From positions 1,798,001 through 1,862,000 of the forward strand of contig NZ_BNEM01000001.1 in the NCBI RefSeq assembly GCF_018327705.1: DNA of 64,000 nucleotides. Reading direction: 5' to 3'. This document shows, one piece after another, positions 60,255 to 64,000 of this stretch (positions within the stretch are counted from its first letter, which is position 1; the number at the start of each line of letters is the position of its first letter). The DNA comes from Catellatospora sp. TT07R-123. GTDB lineage: Bacteria > Actinomycetota > Actinomycetes > Mycobacteriales > Micromonosporaceae. The notes beneath the pieces were generated by a model. It made no database searches, was not told where the DNA came from, and saw nothing but the letters and a program-made list of their open reading frames with translations. Position numbers and translations under genes: made by a program.

Positions 60255-60848
60255 GTGGAGACGACGATCACGCTGCGCGAGCGCAAGAAGGAAGCCACCC
60301 GGCAGGCGCTGCACGAGGCGACCCTGCGGCTGGCCCTGGAGCGCGGCTTCGACGCGGTGACCGTCGACGCGGTCGCCGACGAGGCCAACGTGTCGCGGCG
60401 GACGTTCTCCAACTACTTCCTCAACAAGGAGGACGCGCTGCTCTACGGCGACCGGGCCCGCATCGACGGGCTGCTGGAGCGGCTGCGCGCCCGGCCCGCC
60501 GGCGAGCCGCCGTGGCAGGCGCTCACCCGCAGCTCCGCCGCGCAGTTCGCCCAGCGGCGCGACCCGGACCCGAACTGGCTGGGACAGCTGCGCCTGCTGC
60601 GCCGCCACCCGTCGCTGCTGGCCCAGCAGGCGGCGATCCAGGCCGCGTTCGAACAGGACCTCGCCGCCGAGATCGCGGCCCGCGACCCCGGCCACCCGGG
60701 CGAGCCGATGCGCTCGCAGATCATGGCGGCGGTGTTCCTGGCGACCATCCGCACCGTCGCCGCCCAGTGGGCCGAGCAGAAGGGCCGGACCACGCTGGCG
60801 GCCGCCATCCAGGCCGGTCTGGCCTGCGCCGGAGAGCGCTTCGCCTGA
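60255..60848 (+). CDS. TetR-family regulator
   Basis: A 197-aa repressor with HTH in FDAVTVDAVADEANVSRRTFSNYF (about residues 32-55), of the subgroup with the Y-F-x-x-K-E motif (NYFLNKEDAL). GTG at 60255 is taken as start because upstream codons run through the operator-like repeat. No ribosome site is obvious, so translation may be leaderless. Related palindromes before this gene and before the next suggest it controls itself and the membrane protein at 60934. Confidence 0.92.
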   Translation: METTITLRERKKEATRQALHEATLRLALERGFDAVTVDAVADEANVSRRTFSNYFLNKEDALLYGDRARIDGLLERLRARPAGEPPWQALTRSSAAQFAQRRDPDPNWLGQLRLLRRHPSLLAQQAAIQAAFEQDLAAEIAARDPGHPGEPMRSQIMAAVFLATIRTVAAQWAEQKGRTTLAAAIQAGLACAGERFA

Positions 60849-60862
60849 GCCGTCCGCCGCGG

Positions 60863-60893
60863 CAAGTAGTTGCCCTGTGGGCAAAATTACTTG
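60863..60893. promoter_or_regulatory. candidate TetR operator upstream of membrane protein gene
   Basis: TTGCCC-TGT-GGGCAA is a perfect core, flanked by CAAGTA and TACTTG. It is 40 bp upstream of the GTG at 60934 and related to the site at 60204. Confidence 0.6.
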
Positions 60894-60933
60894 TTGTGCA
60901 AAACTTCAGCTTCACGGCGTAGCGTCACGCCTC

Positions 60934-61986
60934 GTGCGGCACCCTGCGATAAGACGCTGGCTCCGCAGGCTGCTGCCTGTGGTGGCGATCGGGCTGGCGC
61001 TCTACACCGTCCGCGACAAGGTCCCGAGCGCGGGCGAGATCTGGCCGGTGCTCGCCGGCGCCGAACCCGGCTGGCTGCTGGTGGCCCTGGCCGCCGAGTG
61101 GGTGTCCATGGCCATGTTCGCCCGGCAGCAGGTCGCGCTGCTCAAGGGCGTCGACGTGGACGTGCCGATGCGCAGCGCGCTGGCCGTGACGTACGGCCGC
61201 TCGGCCATCGCCATCAGCATGCCCGCCGGATCGGCGGTGTCGGCGGCGTTCGCGTACCAGTCGTTCCGCCGCTGGGGCGCCAGCAGCGAAGCCGCCACCG
61301 CGGTCATGATCCTGTCCGGGGTGTGCTCGTTCGCGGCGCTGGCGCTGCTGTACCTCACCGGCTTCCTGACCATGGTCGCGCGGGCGCCGCAGGAGATGTG
61401 GCAGGCCCACCCCGCCGGGGTGCTCAGCGCCGCCGCCGCCGTCGCGGCCGCCGTCGGCCTGCGCATCTGGCGCCGGTCGCCGCGCCGCCCCGACTGCGCC
61501 GAGCGCGTCACCCCGGTCGCGGACCCGCGCCCGGCCCGCGGCCGGCTGCACCAGCAGTGGCGCAACCTGTCGGACCTGCTGCGGCGTACGGTCTCCGTCA
61601 GCGCCACCATCGCCCGCCACCACCGGCGCGCCGCCCTCGGCTTCGCCGCCGCCAACTGGCTGGCCGACCTGGTCTGCCTGGCCGCCGTCTCCCGCGCGTT
61701 CGACCTGCCGCTGACCTTCGTCCAGCTCGGCACCGTGTACGTCGTCGTCCAGCTGGTCCGCCAGATCCCGGTCTCCCCCGGCGGCATGGGCGTCATCGAG
61801 GCCAGCCTGCTCACCGCGCTCACCTCGGCCGGGGCCGGGCAGGCCCCCGCCACGGCGGCCGTCCTCGGCTACCGGCTGTTCTCCTGCTGGCTGATCATCC
61901 CGATCGGCCTGGCGATCTGGGCCCATCTCGGCCGCGTCAACGCCCGGCAGCCGCAGCCGGCCGTGCCCGAGCCGGTCATGCTCTAG
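60934..61986 (+). CDS. LPG synthase-like (UPF0104/AglD) membrane protein
   Basis: A 350-aa integral membrane protein with about eight helices, of the lysylphosphatidylglycerol synthase transmembrane-region family. Hallmarks are YGRSAIAISMPAGSAVSAAFAYQ and QLVRQIPVSPGGMGVIEASLL. There is no C-terminal aminoacyltransferase domain, so it is a flippase-like member, as common in actinobacteria. GTG at 60934 is preferred to the GTG at 60877, which lies inside the operator. The end overlaps the convergent GNAT gene by 11 bp. Confidence 0.88.
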   Translation: MRHPAIRRWLRRLLPVVAIGLALYTVRDKVPSAGEIWPVLAGAEPGWLLVALAAEWVSMAMFARQQVALLKGVDVDVPMRSALAVTYGRSAIAISMPAGSAVSAAFAYQSFRRWGASSEAATAVMILSGVCSFAALALLYLTGFLTMVARAPQEMWQAHPAGVLSAAAAVAAAVGLRIWRRSPRRPDCAERVTPVADPRPARGRLHQQWRNLSDLLRRTVSVSATIARHHRRAALGFAAANWLADLVCLAAVSRAFDLPLTFVQLGTVYVVVQLVRQIPVSPGGMGVIEASLLTALTSAGAGQAPATAAVLGYRLFSCWLIIPIGLAIWAHLGRVNARQPQPAVPEPVML

Positions 61987-62452
61987 TCAGCCACAGGTAC
62001 GGCCGGGGCTGGATCGCGTTCCACTGCCGCTCCTGCTCGGCCGGCACCCGGACGAACCCCGCCCCGAGGTAGCAGGCCAGCGCCGCGTCGTTGCCCGGCA
62101 CCAGGCGCAGGAACACCGTCTCGTGCACCGCGACGGCCAGCTCGGCCAGCCGGGTCACCAGCACCCGGCCCAGGCCCCGGTGGCGCCGCCGCGGGTCGAT
62201 CAGCAGGCGGGCCAGCTCGACCTCGCCCTCCTCGTCGTCGAGCCACAGCTCGCCGTAGCCGACCGGCTCGGCCCCGTCCAGCAGCAGGTAGGCGCGCACG
62301 TCCGGCTCGGCGGACCAGCCCGCGATCACCTCGGCGGGCACGGGCGCCGCGTCGCGCGAGCACCAGGCCGACACCTCGGCGGGGGTCGTCGCCCAGCGGC
62401 TCACCAGCGCGGCCGCCTCGTCCCGGAACGGCACCACCGTCAGCTCCGCCAT
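61976..62452 (-). CDS. GNAT-family N-acetyltransferase
   Basis: A 158-aa single GNAT domain: LLIDPRRRHRGLGRVLVTRL is the acetyl-CoA-binding motif A, and LRLVPGNDAALACYLGAGFVRV is motif B. The ATG at 62452 is the only start consistent with family length. It is transcribed alone, convergent with the membrane protein and divergent from the CapA-like gene. Acceptor unknown. Confidence 0.92.
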   Translation of the reverse strand: MAELTVVPFRDEAAALVSRWATTPAEVSAWCSRDAAPVPAEVIAGWSAEPDVRAYLLLDGAEPVGYGELWLDDEEGEVELARLLIDPRRRHRGLGRVLVTRLAELAVAVHETVFLRLVPGNDAALACYLGAGFVRVPAEQERQWNAIQPRPYLWLTRA

Positions 62453-62563
62453 ACCCCCGCCTCCTCCGCCGGCCGCACCGACGCGGCGCCGCACGCTAAC
62501 ACCTCGCCGCAGCCAACGCCGGTGGGCCCGCACGGACCCTGGGCGGACAATGGGAGGGTGCGG

Positions 62564-63523
62564 GTGGTGCTCGCCGGGGACACCATGCTCGGGCGGGGCG
62601 TCGGCGACCGGCTGGCCGCCGGGGCGGCGTTCGAGGAGCTGTTCTCCCCTGCCGTACGCCGGATCTGCGCCGCGGCCGACGCGTGCGTGCTCAACCTGGA
62701 GTGCTGCGTCAGCGACCGGGGGCAGCGCTGGGCCGCGCCCGGCAAGCCGTTCTTCTTCCGCGCCCCGCCCCGCGCGGCCGCCCTGCTGTCGTGGCTGGGG
62801 GTCGGGTGCGTGACGCTGGCCAACAACCACGCCCTCGACTACGGCTCGGTGGCGCTGCTGGACACCCTCGCGCACCTGCGTGACGCCGGGATCGCGGCCG
62901 TCGGGGCGGGCCCCGACACCGACGCGGCGCGCGCCTGGCGGGTGCTCTACGCGGGCGGCCTGCGGCTGGGCGTGCTCGGCTGCACCGACCACCCGGCCGA
63001 CTTCGCCGCCGGCCCCACCGCGCCCGGGGTCGCCTACGCCGAGCTGCACCAGGGCGTGCCGGACTGGCTGGCCGGGCAGATCGCCGCGATGGCCGCCGAC
63101 TGCGACCTGGCCCTGGTGCTGCCGCACTGGGGCCCGAACATGACCACCCGCCCCGTGCCGTACGTGCGGACCGCGGCCCCGCGCCTGCTCGCCGCGGGCG
63201 CGGCGCTGGTCGCCGGGCACTCCGCGCACGTCTGCCACGGCGCGGCCGGCCCGGTCCTGTACGACATGGGCGACCTCATCGACGACTACGCCGTCGACCC
63301 GGACCTGCGCAACGACCTGGGGCTGCTGTTCGAGGTGACCGCCGACGCGCACGGGCCGGTGCACGCCGACGCCGTGCCGCTCGCGCTGGACTTCTGCCAC
63401 ACCCGGCTCGCCCGCGACCGGGAGGCGGCCTGGATCGGCCGCCGGTTCGCCGCCGCCTGCGCCGAGCTCGGCGGCACGGCCGCACCGGTCGCGGACGGCC
63501 GCTGGCGGGTGCCGCTGCGCTGA
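62564..63523 (+). CDS. CapA-family (poly-gamma-glutamate synthesis-like) metallophosphatase-fold protein
   Basis: A 319-aa PGA_cap protein. The metallophosphatase-like motifs are VVLAGDTMLGRGVGDRL, CVLNLECCVS, VTLANNHALDYG, LPHWGPN and AGHSAHVCHGAAG. CapA-type proteins take part in poly-gamma-glutamate capsule handling in bacilli, but actinobacterial homologues lack capBC and have unknown roles. No signal peptide is visible. GTG at 62564 is used because GGAGG then has six-base spacing; a GTG two codons earlier is possible. Confidence 0.88.
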   Translation: MVLAGDTMLGRGVGDRLAAGAAFEELFSPAVRRICAAADACVLNLECCVSDRGQRWAAPGKPFFFRAPPRAAALLSWLGVGCVTLANNHALDYGSVALLDTLAHLRDAGIAAVGAGPDTDAARAWRVLYAGGLRLGVLGCTDHPADFAAGPTAPGVAYAELHQGVPDWLAGQIAAMAADCDLALVLPHWGPNMTTRPVPYVRTAAPRLLAAGAALVAGHSAHVCHGAAGPVLYDMGDLIDDYAVDPDLRNDLGLLFEVTADAHGPVHADAVPLALDFCHTRLARDREAAWIGRRFAAACAELGGTAAPVADGRWRVPLR

Positions 63524-63535
63524 GCCGCGGCTGAG

Positions 63536-63551
63536 CCGGGCCGCGGCCCGG
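63536..63551. terminator. palindrome between convergent genes
   Basis: CCGGGCCGCGGCCCGG is a perfect 16-bp palindrome 13 bp after the CapA-like stop; it is probably a weak GC-type terminator. Confidence 0.4.
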
Positions 63552-63563
63552 AGCGGCCCCGGA

Positions 63564-64000
63564 TCAGGACGCGGCGTGCAGGTCCGTCCAGGCGCGACCG
63601 GGCTGCGCCGACCAGGCGCCGAGGATCTCGCAGGCCTGCTGCGCCGGGGCGGCGACCAGGCACTGCTGCCGCCCGGTCAGCTCCTCCCGCCGCTGCGTCA
63701 GCGTGCCCTCGCTACAGCACTTGCACAGGATCTCGCCGTTGGCCACCGGCTCGAACCCGTAGCCGCGAGCGTCGAGCGCCTGGCCGAGGGCGTGCAGGTC
63801 GGCCGGGGTCGCGACGGTGACGGTCACCGCGAGGGTCGGCAGGGCGGACGGTTCGAACAGGACCAGCTCGTCGAAGACCCGGTAGGTCCGGTCGCCCACG
63901 ACGCGGTCGCCCTTGGGCTCGCCGTCGTGCACCACGATCTCGCCGTAGCGGCGCGACGGGTCGAACGGGACGTTGACCACCCGGGCCCGGGTCGGGCACA
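63564..64000 (-). CDS. hypothetical protein, 5' end probably outside window
   Basis: At least 138 residues in an open frame that stays open to the window edge, so the start may lie outside; a GTG at 63980 is the only internal candidate. It contains EIVVHDGEPKGDRVVGDRTY, VTVTVATPADLHALGQALDARGYGFEPV and a cysteine pair ILCKCCSEGTLTQRREEL that might bind metal. I recognise no family. Codon use fits the neighbourhood, which supports a real gene. Confidence 0.6.
   Translation of the reverse strand, partial: CPTRARVVNVPFDPSRRYGEIVVHDGEPKGDRVVGDRTYRVFDELVLFEPSALPTLAVTVTVATPADLHALGQALDARGYGFEPVANGEILCKCCSEGTLTQRREELTGRQQCLVAAPAQQACEILGAWSAQPGRAWTDLHAAS

Noticed and set aside
1-64000. CRISPR arrays, tRNA or rRNA genes, insertion sequences, att sites
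   Set aside because: I saw no regularly spaced repeats, cloverleaf-like segments with CCA-type ends, transposase motifs or integrase genes; a dedicated tRNA scan was not possible.

Overview
The window is very GC-rich DNA with GTG starts, strong AAGGAGG-type ribosome sites and many divergent TetR/HxlR-type regulators. This suggests an actinomycete, possibly of the Micromonosporaceae, though the family cannot be fixed from sequence alone. No rRNA, tRNA, CRISPR array or insertion sequence was recognised.

Layout. (1) 1-9,430: the potassium uptake operon kdpFABC-kdpD on the minus strand (kdpD cut by the window edge), divergent from a KimA-like APC potassium permease. (2) 9,440-13,980: DUF1349 protein, AraC regulator, small monooxygenase, DHA2 efflux pump and a TIGR03084-type protein. 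(3) 14,150-29,340: a minus-strand biosynthetic run of 12 genes, read from 29,341 downwards: an HpaB/SgcC-like flavin hydroxylase, aspartate decarboxylase (panD), an unrecognised 453-aa protein, a FemX-like GNAT, a Rossmann-fold protein, a C-A-PCP NRPS, an MIO tyrosine aminomutase, a free-standing condensation enzyme, a free-standing carrier protein, a phytanoyl-CoA-type dioxygenase, a SnoaL/SgcJ-like protein and an acyl-CoA-dehydrogenase-fold monooxygenase. (4) 29,585-57,600: tailoring, transport and regulation: multicopper oxidase, Eis-like acetyltransferase, FkbM methyltransferase, three more acyl-CoA-dehydrogenase-fold monooxygenases, two related P450s, FAD monooxygenase, several SDRs, acyltransferase-3, zinc alcohol dehydrogenase, a rare ATP-grasp/GNAT fusion, epoxide hydrolase and three further MFS pumps. 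(5) 57,700-64,000: mostly housekeeping genes (zinc metallopeptidase, YciI, USP, TetR/LPG-synthase-like pair, GNAT, CapA-like protein, partial hypothetical).

How it works together. The aminomutase, HpaB hydroxylase, A domain, carrier protein and condensation enzyme match gene for gene the beta-tyrosine branch (SgcC, C1, C2, C4, C5) of the enediyne C-1027. The specificity residues I read in the A domain (D-P-C-Q-L-M-L-A-A-K) closely resemble the beta-tyrosine code I recall for SgcC1. An SgcF-like epoxide hydrolase and an SgcJ-like protein are also present. There is no polyketide synthase or enediyne cassette in the window, and both flanks look like primary metabolism. The likely reading is a compact pathway that makes and hydroxylates beta-tyrosine on a carrier protein and joins it to another small unit. 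That unit is possibly beta-alanine from PanD, attached by FemX-like or ATP-grasp enzymes rather than by NRPS modules. The rest of an enediyne pathway could instead lie elsewhere in the genome.
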